Source: Lichenicola sp964236105
GTDB taxonomy: Bacteria; Pseudomonadota; Alphaproteobacteria; Acetobacterales; Acetobacteraceae
Reading direction: 5' to 3'
Assembly (NCBI GenBank): GCA_964236105.1
Contig: CAXSBC010000001.1
Coordinates: 496,001-560,000, forward strand
DNA: 64,000 nucleotides
The translations under genes were made by a program, and so were the position numbers. Shown piece after piece: positions 1 to 9,227 of this stretch. The notes beneath the pieces were generated by a model. The model was not told where the DNA came from. It did not search any database and saw nothing but the letters and a program-made list of their open reading frames with translations. The first letter of the stretch is position 1. The number at the start of each line of letters is the position of its first letter.

Positions 1-2320
1 GCTCGTCGACCGGCTCGGCCGCTTCCGGCCCCAGACGGGCCAGCAGCCGGGCGCGTCCGCCGAGCCGGCCCAGCGCCTCGCCGAGCAGCGCGTGCGGCGC
101 CACGTAGTCGACGCGCCCGAACAGGGTCGACAGGAAGTCCCAGGCGCGCCGCCAGTCCGCCCGCTCGCCGGCCCGCTCGCGCAGCTGGTCCCAGAGCGCC
201 CGACCGCCCCGATCGGCGGCCAGCGCCATCAGGCTGTCGTCGGACAGGCCGCCGAGCGGGCTGGTCAGCACACAGCCGAGCGTGAGCTCGTCCTGCGGCA
301 GCAGCAGCACGTCGCACAGCGCCATCAGGTCCTGCACCGCGATCTGGTCGACGAGGCCGGTGCGCACCAGCGTCGCCACCGGCACGCCTTCCGCCTTGAG
401 CGCGCGGATCAGCGCGCGGACGAACGCGCTGCGCCGCGGCACCAGCACCAGCACGTCGCCGGCGGCGAGCGGCGTTCCGCCGCCCGGATGCGCGCGGCCG
501 ATCCCGGCGGCGATCCAGCGTGCCAGCCCTTCCGCCAGACGCTGCGGCGCCGAGGCCTGGCCGCGATTGCGGGCGGGGGCGGACCAGGGATCGTCCGAGT
601 CCGGATCCGGCGACGCTGCCGCCTCCGCCTCGGCCGAGGCCGGCACCAGCGGCCAGAGCTCGACGCATCCGGGCGACTCGGGACGGGCGGAAACGTGCCG
701 CACCGGCACGTCGCGGCCGGGCTCGATCACGCCGCGCGCCGCCTCGGGGGCCGCGAACACCGCATCGACCAGCGCCAGCACCGGCTCGACCGAGCGGAAC
801 GACACGTTCAGGTCCGGCTCGCGCCACAGCTGGCCGCCGGCCTGCACGCGGTCGCGGAAGCGCTCGTGCCAGGCATGGAACGCCTTGGGGTCGGCGCCCT
901 GGAACGAGTAGATCGACTGCTTGTAGTCGCCGACCGCGAACACCGTGCGCGGCAGCGGCCGGCCCTGTTCGGACTCCGCGCCGACGCCTGCAAAGAACTC
1001 CTCGGTCAGCGCGCCGGCGATCTGCCATTGCAGGTCGGAGGTATCCTGCACCTCGTCGAGCAGCAGATGGTCGATGCCGCCATCGAGCTTGTAGAGCACC
1101 CAGGCCGAGCCCGGATCGGCCAGCAGCAGCAGGGTGCGGGCGATCAGGTCGTCGTAGTCGACCAGGCCGCGGGCGCGCTTGGTGCCGGCGTAGCGGGCCA
1201 GCACCGGGCCCGCCAGACGCAGCAGCGCCACCGTCAGGGCCACCATGCGCAGGGCGCGGCAGCCATCCTCCACCGCGGCCACGCGCTCGGCCTCGCGCAC
1301 CAGCGCGTCGGCGATCTCGGGGTGCGAGGCGGCGATCTTGCCGCTGACGAAGCTGCCGGGCTTCCGCGGCTCGCCCTTCTCGGTCAGGAACAGCGCGCGC
1401 CACGCCGCCCAGGTACGGTGCCGCTCGGGATGCGCCTGCGCCAGCCAGTCGGCGAGCTGGGCCGCCTTCTTCTTCAGGCCGGGCGGCCCGATCTCGATCG
1501 CGAGCCGAAGCAGCCGCACCATCTCGGCCTCCTGCGGCAGCCGGATCGCGGCCAGCAGACAGGCCGCCTCGTCGGCATGCTCGATGCCGGCGACGGCGCG
1601 CAGCCGGGCCTCGACCGCATCCGGGTCCTGCTGCAGCCGCTCTAGGGTCGGCAGCAGCAGCGGCGCCTTCTCCTGCAGCCGCCCGACCAGCCGGACCACA
1701 TCGGCCGCACCGACCTGGCCCGCCAGCAGCGACAGCGCGCTTCGCCCGTCCGGGGTGTCGGCGCGGGCGGCCAGGACCTCCTCCCAGGCGCGGTTCAGCG
1801 CGATACGGGAGTCCGTCTCCTCCACCAGCCGGAAGTGCGGGCTGACCGAGGCCTCCACGGGGAAGCGGCGCAGCAGCGACTGGCAGAAGGCGTGGATGGT
1901 GCCGATCCGCATGCCGCCGGGCAGATCCAGCACGCGCGCGAACAGGGCCCGCGCCGGCTGGCGCAGCGCGACGCCGCCTGCGCAGCCGAGCTCGGCAAGC
2001 CTGCGGTCGAGGGCGGCGTCGTCCAGCGTCACCCAGCGCCCGAGCTCGCGCTGCAGCCGGATCGACATCTCGGCCGCCGCCGCCTTGGTGAAGGTCAGGC
2101 ACTGGATGCGGGCCGGATCGGTGCCGGCAGCCAGCCGGCGGGCGGGATCGTCCGGCACCACGCGCGGCAGCATCAGCCGCAGCAGCCGGTCGATCAGCAG
2201 CTTGGTCTTGCCGCTGCCGGCGGACGCCGAGACGAAGGCCGACACGTCCGGATCCGAGGCCAGGGCCTGCTGGCGGTTGGCGAGCGCGATCGCGTCGCGC
2301 CGGGAAGCGTGGCCGCTCAC
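1..2320 (-). CDS. addA: AddA, double-strand break repair helicase-nuclease (C-terminus beyond window edge)
   Basis: The visible 773 codons encode the N-terminal part of AddA, the UvrD-type helicase and nuclease subunit of the AddAB complex that resects double-strand DNA ends for recombination. The protein begins VSGHASRRDAIALANRQQ and has a Walker A motif (SASAGSGKT, about residues 31-39), followed by an FTKAAAAEM helicase segment (motif Ia) and GTIHAFCQ. The chosen start is a GTG at 2318-2320 that overlaps the TGA of addB as GTGA, which implies translational coupling. The reading frame is open to the window edge, so the nuclease domain is not visible. Family assignment is confident. Confidence 0.93.
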   Translation of the reverse strand, partial: MSGHASRRDAIALANRQQALASDPDVSAFVSASAGSGKTKLLIDRLLRLMLPRVVPDDPARRLAAGTDPARIQCLTFTKAAAAEMSIRLQRELGRWVTLDDAALDRRLAELGCAGGVALRQPARALFARVLDLPGGMRIGTIHAFCQSLLRRFPVEASVSPHFRLVEETDSRIALNRAWEEVLAARADTPDGRSALSLLAGQVGAADVVRLVGRLQEKAPLLLPTLERLQQDPDAVEARLRAVAGIEHADEAACLLAAIRLPQEAEMVRLLRLAIEIGPPGLKKKAAQLADWLAQAHPERHRTWAAWRALFLTEKGEPRKPGSFVSGKIAASHPEIADALVREAERVAAVEDGCRALRMVALTVALLRLAGPVLARYAGTKRARGLVDYDDLIARTLLLLADPGSAWVLYKLDGGIDHLLLDEVQDTSDLQWQIAGALTEEFFAGVGAESEQGRPLPRTVFAVGDYKQSIYSFQGADPKAFHAWHERFRDRVQAGGQLWREPDLNVSFRSVEPVLALVDAVFAAPEAARGVIEPGRDVPVRHVSARPESPGCVELWPLVPASAEAEAAASPDPDSDDPWSAPARNRGQASAPQRLAEGLARWIAAGIGRAHPGGGTPLAAGDVLVLVPRRSAFVRALIRALKAEGVPVATLVRTGLVDQIAVQDLMALCDVLLLPQDELTLGCVLTSPLGGLSDDSLMALAADRGGRALWDQLRERAGERADWRRAWDFLSTLFGRVDYVAPHALLGEALGRLGGRARLLARLGPEAAEPVDE

Positions 2321-5316
2321 GCGCCGTCCTCCCGGGCAGCGCTCCATTCCGCCACCCGCGCCAGCTGCGCGTAGTCGGGATAGGCCGGCGCCCGGTCCGG
2401 CCTTGGATGCGACAGATAGGGCTGTGCTGGATCGTCATAGGCGGCGACCAGCTCGGCCAGCGCGGTCCAGCAGCGATCCACCAGCGCCTCGAGCTCGGCG
2501 TCCTGCGCCGGCCGGCGCTCCTCCCCGGGCGTGGCGCCGCCGGACAGGCGCCAGTACAGGATCTCGGCCGCGTCCGCTTCCAGCTCGGGCCCGAAGGCGC
2601 CGCGCCGCGCCATCGCCGCCTCCAGCACCAGCTGCGACGACCAGCCCGCCTGCACCGACCGGTCGCTCGGCAGCGTGCCGGTCTTGTAGTCGAACAGGGC
2701 CAGCCTGCCGTCCGCCCGCTTCTCGATGCGGTCGGCGCGGCCGCTCAGCACGAAGGCGCCGCCGGGCAGGTTCTCCAGGGTGGCGGTGCCGAGGATCTCG
2801 GTGCGCAGCACCTGCGGCGCGCCGTCGCGACGACGCCGGGCCTCCTCCGCCGCCACCCAGCCGGCGATGCGCGCCAGCCGCGGCCGCCACCAGGCAGCCA
2901 GGGCCGGACGCAGGCCGCGCGCGTCGAGGGCGGCGTCGAACGCCAGCGCCAGCCCCTGCGCCGCGTCCTCCGGCCAGTCGCCCTGGCTGGCCTCGAGGAA
3001 GCGGGCCAGCGCGTCATGCACGATGGTGCCGTAGTCGGCGGCGTCGGCCGCCTGCTCCAGCTCCGGCAGCGGACGCAGCCGCAGCACGTGCCGCGCATGC
3101 ACCGCATACGGGTCGCGCATCCAGGTCTCGATCTCGGTCACGCTCAGCCGGCGCGGCCTGAGCGCCGTCGGCGGACGCGGCGCCGGCGGACGCACCGGCA
3201 CCGCAGGCCCGTCCGGCTGGTCGAGCCGGCGGTGCCAGTCGGTGGCCGGATGCGCCGGCAGCACCAGGTTGCGGCCGGCCAGGAACGCGTCGAGCCGCAC
3301 CAGCCAGCGCGCCGGCACCGCAGGCGCGTTGTCGCGGCGGCCGGGGCAGGACAGCACGATCTCCGGCGCGCTGCAGCAGACCGACAGGAAGTCGTGCGCC
3401 GCCTGGCCCACCACCTCTTCCGGGGCGGGCAGGCCGACGCGCGCGCGCATCGGCCGGCTCATCCAGGGTCCGGGATCGACCGCCGGCGGCCACACCGCCT
3501 CGGCAAGCCCACCCAGCACGATCAGCTCGACCGTCTGCAGCCGGGCCTCCAGCAGGCCCCAGATGAACAGGCGCGGATGCTCGGCCGCACCGTCCGGCAG
3601 GCCGCGCAGCACGCGACGGCTGCGCACGCTGATGTTGGCGAGCGAGGCATCCAGCAGTCCCGCCAGCACCTGCGGCGACTGGTCCGGCACCGTCTCGCAG
3701 GCGCGCTCGAGCCCGGCCAGATGCAGCGCCAGCGCGTTGCCCTCCTCGCCCGACCACAGGATCGCAGCCCCCGGCTCCGCGTCGGTCGCCGCCAGCGCCT
3801 CCGCCGCCTGCAGCAGCGCGCGCAGCAGCACCGGCACCGGCACCGCCCGCTCGGCCGTCAGCTCGAGCAGCGGCGACAGGCACCCCAGCACCCGGTCCAG
3901 GAAGCCCGGCAGGATCGGGTCGGGCTCGCGTCCGCGCGCGGGCTGCGCCGCCGCCCGGCGCAGGCCGGCCTCACCCGGTTCCGGCGCCGGCCCGCGCAGC
4001 CCGTGCAGCTCCAGCGCCCGCGTCCGGGCACGGCATTGCGCGGGCGCCAGCCCCGACGCCGCCAGCGGATGCTTCAGCAGCGACAGCAGCGCCACCGGCG
4101 CCAGCCCCTCGGCCACCGCGGCCGCCAGCAGGCGCAGGAACATCGCGGGCGGGGTCGCCGCCAGGCGCTCGCCGGCGCTGTCATCCACCGCGACGCCCCA
4201 GCGCGACAGCTCGACCGCGACGCGGCCGGCCAGCGCGCGATCGGGCGTCACCAGCGCGGCCCGCCGGCCCGGCACCTGCAGCGCGTCGCGCAGCACGAGC
4301 GCGATCGCGGCCGCCTCCTCCTGCTGGTCGGCACTCGGCAGGCGGCTGATGCCGGACGTGCCGACCGGGTCGCGGCGGTCCAGCCAATCGCCCAGCGCCT
4401 GTTCCGGCAGCAGCGCGCGCGACAGGGTGCGCACGCGCGCCGGCGGCGCCACCACGTCGAGGCCGGCGGCAGGCTGCCAGCACCGCACATCGTCGCGGCG
4501 CGCGTCGAGCTGGGCGAGCAGGCGCGACAGGCCGGCCTGCGGATGGCTCGCCGGCAGCGTTTCCCAGTTCCGGTCGTCGAGCACCCCGGACGGTCCGGCA
4601 TCGAGATCCGGCAGCACCACTTGGCCCTGCTCCAGCCTGGAGACCGCGCGCAGCAGGGCGGCGACCGCCGGCACCGCGGCGGTGAAGCCGGCCGCCCAGA
4701 CGGGATGCGGCGGCGGCGCGTCGGCCCAGTTCTGCGCCTGCGCCCGCAGCAGCGCCATCTGCCGCGCGACCGGGTTCGACAGGCCGGACTCCGCGAGCCA
4801 CGCCGGCCAGGCCTGGGTGACGATGCGCAGGAAGTCGAGCGTGACCTGCCAGTGCTCGGCGAAGCCCTCTGCCGCGTCGGGCAGCACCGCGGCGAGGTCG
4901 CATTCCGCGCGCTCGGCCTCGTCCATCAGGTCGGCGAGGGCCTGCGCCAGCGGCCAGGCCTGGTCCAGCGTGGGCGCGGTGCCGAAACGGGGCCCGGCGG
5001 CCAGCACCATGCGGCTGAGCAGCGCCAGCCGCTGCATCGGATCGACCGCGGGCGGCGCGTCCAGCCAGCCGGCCAGCGCCAGCGGCGCCTCGTCGAGGGC
5101 GCCCAGCGCCGTGATCCGCGGCAGCAGCAGCACCCGCCCGGCGGAGGCGCGAAGGAACGCCTCTTGCAGCGCGCGCGCCGCGCGTCGGGTGGGGAGCAGG
5201 ATCAGGCCGTGGGCGGCCGTGGTCGGATCATCCGAGGCGAAGGCCTCGAGCCAGCGATGCGCCAGCACGTCGAGGAACGGGAGGTGCTGCGGGATGTAGC
5301 CGAGATTGAGGGGCAT
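2317..5316 (-). CDS. addB: AddB, double-strand break repair protein (alphaproteobacterial type)
   Basis: AddB partners AddA in exonucleolytic processing of broken DNA ends. The protein is about 999 residues. The C-terminal PD-(D/E)XK nuclease domain is recognisable by GRADRIEKRADGR followed by FDYKTG near residues 855-880. No cysteine cluster is visible at the C-terminus, so the iron-sulfur staple of Bacillus AddB appears to be absent. The frame opens further upstream (ATG at 5343, then 5427), but the family-like start is MPLNLGYIPQHLPFLD at 5316. No strong ribosome binding site decides the start. It overlaps addA by 4 bases. Confidence 0.9.
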   Translation of the reverse strand: MPLNLGYIPQHLPFLDVLAHRWLEAFASDDPTTAAHGLILLPTRRAARALQEAFLRASAGRVLLLPRITALGALDEAPLALAGWLDAPPAVDPMQRLALLSRMVLAAGPRFGTAPTLDQAWPLAQALADLMDEAERAECDLAAVLPDAAEGFAEHWQVTLDFLRIVTQAWPAWLAESGLSNPVARQMALLRAQAQNWADAPPPHPVWAAGFTAAVPAVAALLRAVSRLEQGQVVLPDLDAGPSGVLDDRNWETLPASHPQAGLSRLLAQLDARRDDVRCWQPAAGLDVVAPPARVRTLSRALLPEQALGDWLDRRDPVGTSGISRLPSADQQEEAAAIALVLRDALQVPGRRAALVTPDRALAGRVAVELSRWGVAVDDSAGERLAATPPAMFLRLLAAAVAEGLAPVALLSLLKHPLAASGLAPAQCRARTRALELHGLRGPAPEPGEAGLRRAAAQPARGREPDPILPGFLDRVLGCLSPLLELTAERAVPVPVLLRALLQAAEALAATDAEPGAAILWSGEEGNALALHLAGLERACETVPDQSPQVLAGLLDASLANISVRSRRVLRGLPDGAAEHPRLFIWGLLEARLQTVELIVLGGLAEAVWPPAVDPGPWMSRPMRARVGLPAPEEVVGQAAHDFLSVCCSAPEIVLSCPGRRDNAPAVPARWLVRLDAFLAGRNLVLPAHPATDWHRRLDQPDGPAVPVRPPAPRPPTALRPRRLSVTEIETWMRDPYAVHARHVLRLRPLPELEQAADAADYGTIVHDALARFLEASQGDWPEDAAQGLALAFDAALDARGLRPALAAWWRPRLARIAGWVAAEEARRRRDGAPQVLRTEILGTATLENLPGGAFVLSGRADRIEKRADGRLALFDYKTGTLPSDRSVQAGWSSQLVLEAAMARRGAFGPELEADAAEILYWRLSGGATPGEERRPAQDAELEALVDRCWTALAELVAAYDDPAQPYLSHPRPDRAPAYPDYAQLARVAEWSAAREDGA

Positions 5317-5495
5317 CTGCGTCGCCAATCTAGCACGTGCCATCGGCCAGGTCTGCAATGCCGGCAGCGGATCGGAGAGGCTGGCGCGGCTGTCGGGGCA
5401 AGGGCAGAGCCGGAACCGCCACCGCAAGTAACGGTGGCCCCGGGACCGGCCTGCGGTGGCGGGCGGTGACGTCGGCAGCCGGTGCCGTCAGGCGA

Positions 5496-6239
5496 TCAAC
5501 CGGTCGGCCGCTGCCGGTAGTGGTAGGGATAGGCCGCGCTGAAGCCGAGGCTGCCATAGAGCCGGCGTGCGGTCCCGTTCCGCGCGCCGACCTGCAGATA
5601 GGCCTCCTCCGCGCCGGCCTGACGTCCCCAGGCGAGCAGCGCCTGCGTGATCGACCGGCCATGGCCGCGCGCGCGGTGCCGAGGCGCCACCACGACGTCG
5701 AAGATGCCGATCATGCCGCGTTCGCGCACGCCAAGTCCGAACCCGACGGGCCTGCCATTCTCCAGCACGGTGGCAAAGGCGGACGGCAAGGCGATCGCCG
5801 AGACCATGGCGTGATGCAGGTCTCGATCCCGCCCAGCCAGGCCTGACGCTTCGGCGAAGCCGGTCGACCAGCCGGAATCCGGTGCGGCGGCAATATGCAC
5901 CGACTCCGGAGCGGTTGTGTTCTCGATGATTGCGGTCATCACGAGGCTCGGCTCGATCAGGCGATAGCCGGCGCCATGCAGCGTGGCATCGACGTCGTCA
6001 GGACTGAGCGGAGACAGTCGGAAGGTCGCCGGCCGGGACTGGCGATCGAACAGCGCCTCGGCGGCGGACAGGACGTCCCGGAAGGGAAGGTCCGGCGCCA
6101 GGGCGTTCACCGAGTTGGCCCGTCTCGTGTAGCCATCCGACAGGCGCAGCAGCCAGCCGCCGATCGCCAGCGTCTGCCGCGCCGGCCACGCGTTGAACGC
6201 GCGCTCCTCCAGGCCACGGATCCGGGCGGTCGCCATCAT
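5496..6239 (-). CDS. GNAT family N-acetyltransferase
   Basis: A 247-residue protein whose C-terminal half is a GNAT acetyltransferase fold. The acetyl-CoA binding segment reads IFDVVVAPRHRARGHGRSI and the end (LQVGARNGTARRLYGSLGF) is the usual beta5-alpha4 signature. The N-terminal half (WPARQTLAIGGWLLRLSDGYTRRANSVNAL) is typical of two-domain GNATs of this kind. The substrate cannot be read from the sequence. The start was placed at the first of two adjacent ATGs (6239, 6236), since the frame upstream looks non-coding. It lies alone between addB and the damaged azoR gene. Confidence 0.85.
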   Translation of the reverse strand: MMATARIRGLEERAFNAWPARQTLAIGGWLLRLSDGYTRRANSVNALAPDLPFRDVLSAAEALFDRQSRPATFRLSPLSPDDVDATLHGAGYRLIEPSLVMTAIIENTTAPESVHIAAAPDSGWSTGFAEASGLAGRDRDLHHAMVSAIALPSAFATVLENGRPVGFGLGVRERGMIGIFDVVVAPRHRARGHGRSITQALLAWGRQAGAEEAYLQVGARNGTARRLYGSLGFSAAYPYHYRQRPTG

Positions 6240-6428
6240 CTTGGCCAGGCTACAGCCGGAGCGCCCGGTCGGACAGGGCATCGTGGCGTGGCTCCGCAAC
6301 CGCAACGCAGCCCCTTCCGTCCGAGCTCCGTCCTGACCGACCGCCCGGAGATACCGTGTCGAAGGGCGGAGGGGAGCCATCGGCCGCCCGACAGCCGCAG
6401 CCTGCGCTCAATGCCCGCAACGCGCCGC

Positions 6429-7042
6429 TCAGGCGGCTCCGGCCTTGATCTCGCCTTGGAACCTGGCGAGGAAGTCGTCGCGGCCGATCTGGCCCATGTC
6501 GACCGCCTTCGCGTTGCCTGCCGCGATGAAGGTCACGTCGGTGATGCCGATGACGTTCAGGATCAGGCGCAGATACTGCGTCGCGATGTCCCGGCCGCGG
6601 ATCGGGGAGCCTTCGGTGTAGACGCCGCCCGAGGCGGGAAGCACGGTCGCCTTCCTGCCCGTCACCAGGCCGCTGCCGTCCGTCCCCAGCGTGAGTCCCT
6701 TGCGCACGACATGGCCGATCCACGCCCTGAGGGCTGCCGGAACGTTGTAGTTGTAGACCGGGGTGGCGATCACGAGGTGGTCGGTTGCCAGCAGTTCGGC
6801 AACGAGTTCGTCCGACAGGCGCAGCACGTCCTTCATCTCGGGCGAATGCTGCTCGGACGGGTTGAAACAGGCCTGCAGCCGGGGTGCATTCACGAACGGC
6901 AGGCCGTCTTCATCAGGTCGCGATCGACAACCTCGCCGTCCGGGTGCGCAGCCTGCCATTCGGCGACGAACCGGCGGGTGAGCCCGCGTGAGATGGAATG
7001 GCCGCCGCGCGGGCTGGTTTCGACGACGAGAAGCCTGGTCAT
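6429..7042 (-). pseudogene. azoR: FMN-dependent NADH-azoreductase, broken by a 1-base frameshift
   Basis: The N-terminus (MTRLLVVETSPRGGHSISRGL, start ATG 7042 with a GGGAGG ribosome site) and the rest of the flavodoxin-like azoreductase (VIATPVYNYNVPAALRAWIG, LPASGGVYTEGSP) lie in two different frames. The switch falls at about 6902-6908, where the first frame reads DRDLMKTACRS-stop and the second continues GLPFVNAPRL. Adding one G to the GGCC at the junction would restore KTGLPFVNAP, so a single-base deletion is the simplest cause. Either it is a real pseudogene or a sequencing error. Members of this family use FMN and NADH to reduce quinones and azo compounds. A dioxygenase gene follows 22 bases downstream. 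Confidence 0.85.
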
Positions 7043-7064
7043 GGATGGTCCTCCCTGGGGTGGG

Positions 7065-7856
7065 TCAGCCGAAGCGGAAGCCGGAGATCGGTTTGCCGAG
7101 CGCATGGCCGTGGAAGTGGACGGCGCCGGGCTCACCCGAAGCGGCGCCGGCTGCGACCATCAGCGGCAGCAGATGATCCTCGTGCGGCTGTGCGTTCCGG
7201 GCGTAGGGAGCATCCTCCCAGCGGATCAGTGCCGCATCGCGCGTTGCGCCATCGATCATCGCGGTGCGCAGCCAGGCGTCGAAAGCCTCGGCTTTCGGAT
7301 CAGCCGCGCCACTCCCGAAGAAGCCGCGCATGTTGTGGTAGGTCTGGCCGCTGCCAAGGATCAGCACGCCGTCGTCACGCAGCGGCCTGAGCGCGCGCCC
7401 GATCGCAAGATGGGCGGCCGGGTCGAGGCCGCGTTGCAGCGAGAGCTGCACCAGCGGGATGTCGGCGGTCGGGACCATGACCTTGAGCGGCACGAAGACG
7501 CCATGATCCCAGCCGCGTGCCGGTTCGCTGCCGCTGGCGATGCCGGCTGCCGACAGCCGGTCGCGCACGCGTGCCGCCAGCGCGGGCTCGCCGGGCGCCG
7601 GCCAGGTCAGCCGGTAGGTGTGGTCGGGAAAGCCTCCATAGTCGAACAGCAGGGGCGGGTGCGTGCCGGCATTGACGGTCGGAACAGCCTCTTCCCAGTG
7701 GCCGGAGATGGCGAGGATCGCGCGTGGACGTTCGGCCAGGGTCTCGATGAAGCCCTGCAGATAGGCTTCCAGCTCGGCCCATGTCGCGCGCATCGGTCCC
7801 GGCTCGAGGAAGAAGCATGGGCCGCCGCCATGGTTGATGAAGAAGGTCGGTTGCAT
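7065..7856 (-). CDS. Extradiol ring-cleavage dioxygenase, DODA/YgiD family
   Basis: A 263-residue protein of the class III extradiol dioxygenase family (4,5-DOPA dioxygenase type), which opens aromatic diols with a metal ion. Visible motifs are FINHGGGP near the N-terminus, ISGHWEEAVPTV, WDHGVFVPLKVMVP, and GSGQTYHNMRGF with its conserved histidine. The start ATG at 7856 has a GAGGTGG ribosome site. The frame extends far upstream but that part is antisense to the LysR gene. It probably forms an operon with azoR downstream and is divergent from the LysR regulator. A second, decayed copy lies near 10.1 kb. Confidence 0.88.
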   Translation of the reverse strand: MQPTFFINHGGGPCFFLEPGPMRATWAELEAYLQGFIETLAERPRAILAISGHWEEAVPTVNAGTHPPLLFDYGGFPDHTYRLTWPAPGEPALAARVRDRLSAAGIASGSEPARGWDHGVFVPLKVMVPTADIPLVQLSLQRGLDPAAHLAIGRALRPLRDDGVLILGSGQTYHNMRGFFGSGAADPKAEAFDAWLRTAMIDGATRDAALIRWEDAPYARNAQPHEDHLLPLMVAAGAASGEPGAVHFHGHALGKPISGFRFG

Positions 7857-7931
7857 TGCCAACCTATGCCACCTCGACGGGGCCTGCGGGAGCGATAAAG
7901 ATGTGATCGTTCCTATCGGCTGAGGTGATGG

Positions 7932-8828
7932 ATGATCGGCAGCCTGACCCTCGATCAGCTTCGTGTTCTGGTGACGATCGCAGAGACCGGGAGCTTCTCG
8001 GCGACCGGACGCAAGCTCGGTCGGGCGCAGTCGGCGATCAGCCAGACGGTCGCGACGCTGGAGGGCATGCAGGGCGTCGTCCTGTTCGATCGATCCGGCC
8101 ATCGCCCGCGCCTGACCGATGTGGGCCGGGCGCTGGTGGCGCAGGCTCGCACGGTCATTTCGGGAGCAGCCCATTTCGAGGCGCTGGCGGCAAGCACGCG
8201 GGACGGGATCGAACCCGAGCTGGCGGTCGCCATCGATCCGCTCGTGCCGACCGCAGCCTTCATCGACAGCCTGCACGCCCTGCGCGCTGCCTTCCCGTAT
8301 CTGCCGCTCAGCTTCTCGACCGAGGGGCTGGGCGGAGCCGAGCGTCGCCTGCGTCGGGGCGATGCGGCGCTCGCGTTCTGCATCCTGCTGCCGGGCGTTC
8401 CCGAAGATATCGTCGCACTGCCCCTGCTCGGCATCGACCTGATCCCCGTCGTGTCGGCCGACCATCCGCTGGCGCAACTCGGCCGCCCCGCAACGCGGGC
8501 GGACCTGAGCGAGCATGTCCAGCTCGTACTGTCCGACCCGTCTGCGCCCGATGGTCCGAGCTACGGCGTTGTCGGCACCAAGGCATGGCGCTTCGTCGAG
8601 CTCGGCCGGAGACTGGATTTCCTTATCGGCGGCCTGGGATGGTGCCGGATGCCGGAACAGCTCGTGGCTCCGTTCCTGGCCGAAGAACGGCTGGTTCGAC
8701 TGGCGATCGAAGACGATCCGGCCAGTGCGTCCGGACCCCTGGCGATCTACGCTGCCTACATGCGCGACCGTCCGCTCGGTCGAGCGGGCGGTTGGCTGCT
8801 GAGCAATCTGCAGGCGCGATTGTCCTGA
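7932..8828 (+). CDS. LysR family transcriptional regulator
   Basis: A 298-residue LysR-type regulator. The winged helix-turn-helix is at residues 1-65 (LTLDQLRVLVTIAETGSFSATGRKLGRAQSAISQTVATLE), followed by a periplasmic-binding-like effector domain. The start ATG is preceded by TGAGGTGATGG. It is transcribed away from the dioxygenase/azoR pair across a 75-base gap, the classic arrangement for a LysR protein that controls its divergent neighbour. The inducer is unknown. Confidence 0.93.
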   Translation: MIGSLTLDQLRVLVTIAETGSFSATGRKLGRAQSAISQTVATLEGMQGVVLFDRSGHRPRLTDVGRALVAQARTVISGAAHFEALAASTRDGIEPELAVAIDPLVPTAAFIDSLHALRAAFPYLPLSFSTEGLGGAERRLRRGDAALAFCILLPGVPEDIVALPLLGIDLIPVVSADHPLAQLGRPATRADLSEHVQLVLSDPSAPDGPSYGVVGTKAWRFVELGRRLDFLIGGLGWCRMPEQLVAPFLAEERLVRLAIEDDPASASGPLAIYAAYMRDRPLGRAGGWLLSNLQARLS

Positions 8829-9062
8829 AACTGCCGTTCATGTTTCGCCATCGTTCTTGAGAAAGCGACCAGGCAGCCAGTCCATCTCCCGCCCTCGCAG
8901 GCTGTCCAGGCTGGCTGGTGTCCCAGATACCGTTCGGCCGGAAGTGCGGTGGGTCCCGATCCTCGGAACGCACACCAGGTCCCGAGGGCTGAACAGGAAC
9001 ACCACCGCCGAGGTCCACGAATGCGGTTGTCTCGTCCGCTCGTTCCGCATAGGTTTCGAGAG

Positions 9063-9131
9063 ATGCTCGCCGTGACCGCCCGTCTCGTCTGGATTTTCGC
9101 CCTGGGCGGGCTATGGGAGCACACGCGCTAA
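9063..9131 (+). other. Possible 22-codon leader ORF before a terminator
   Basis: A short reading frame beginning MLAVTARLVWIFALGG ends in TAA 28 bases before a strong hairpin-plus-T terminator, which itself lies upstream of the LysE exporter gene. It includes two Trp, one His and two Arg codons. Whether it is translated is unknown; only a weak GAGAG site precedes it. It is listed because the order leader, terminator, exporter resembles attenuation. The rest of 8829-9062 contains no recognisable gene. Confidence 0.25.
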
Positions 9132-9158
9132 AGGCCTCAGGCCTCGACCGCCTCCTCA

Positions 9159-9190
9159 AGCCCCGCCGGACCGGCCGGGGCTTTTTCTTT
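9159..9190 (+). terminator. Intrinsic terminator in the leader of lysE
   Basis: AGCCCCGCCGG and CCGGCCGGGGCT pair with one bulged base around a one-base loop, followed directly by TTTTTCTTT. It is the clearest intrinsic terminator in the window. It sits 37 bases upstream of the LysE start codon, so it either ends an upstream transcript or attenuates lysE. Confidence 0.8.
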
Positions 9191-9227
9191 GCTCAGGGTC
9201 CGGCCCGGCTCCGAACAGGATCCGACC

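Noticed and set aside
2407..5469. 1020-codon frame antisense to addB
   Set aside because: Arg/Gln/His-rich product without motifs; it lies opposite a recognisable addB and is a GC-driven shadow frame.
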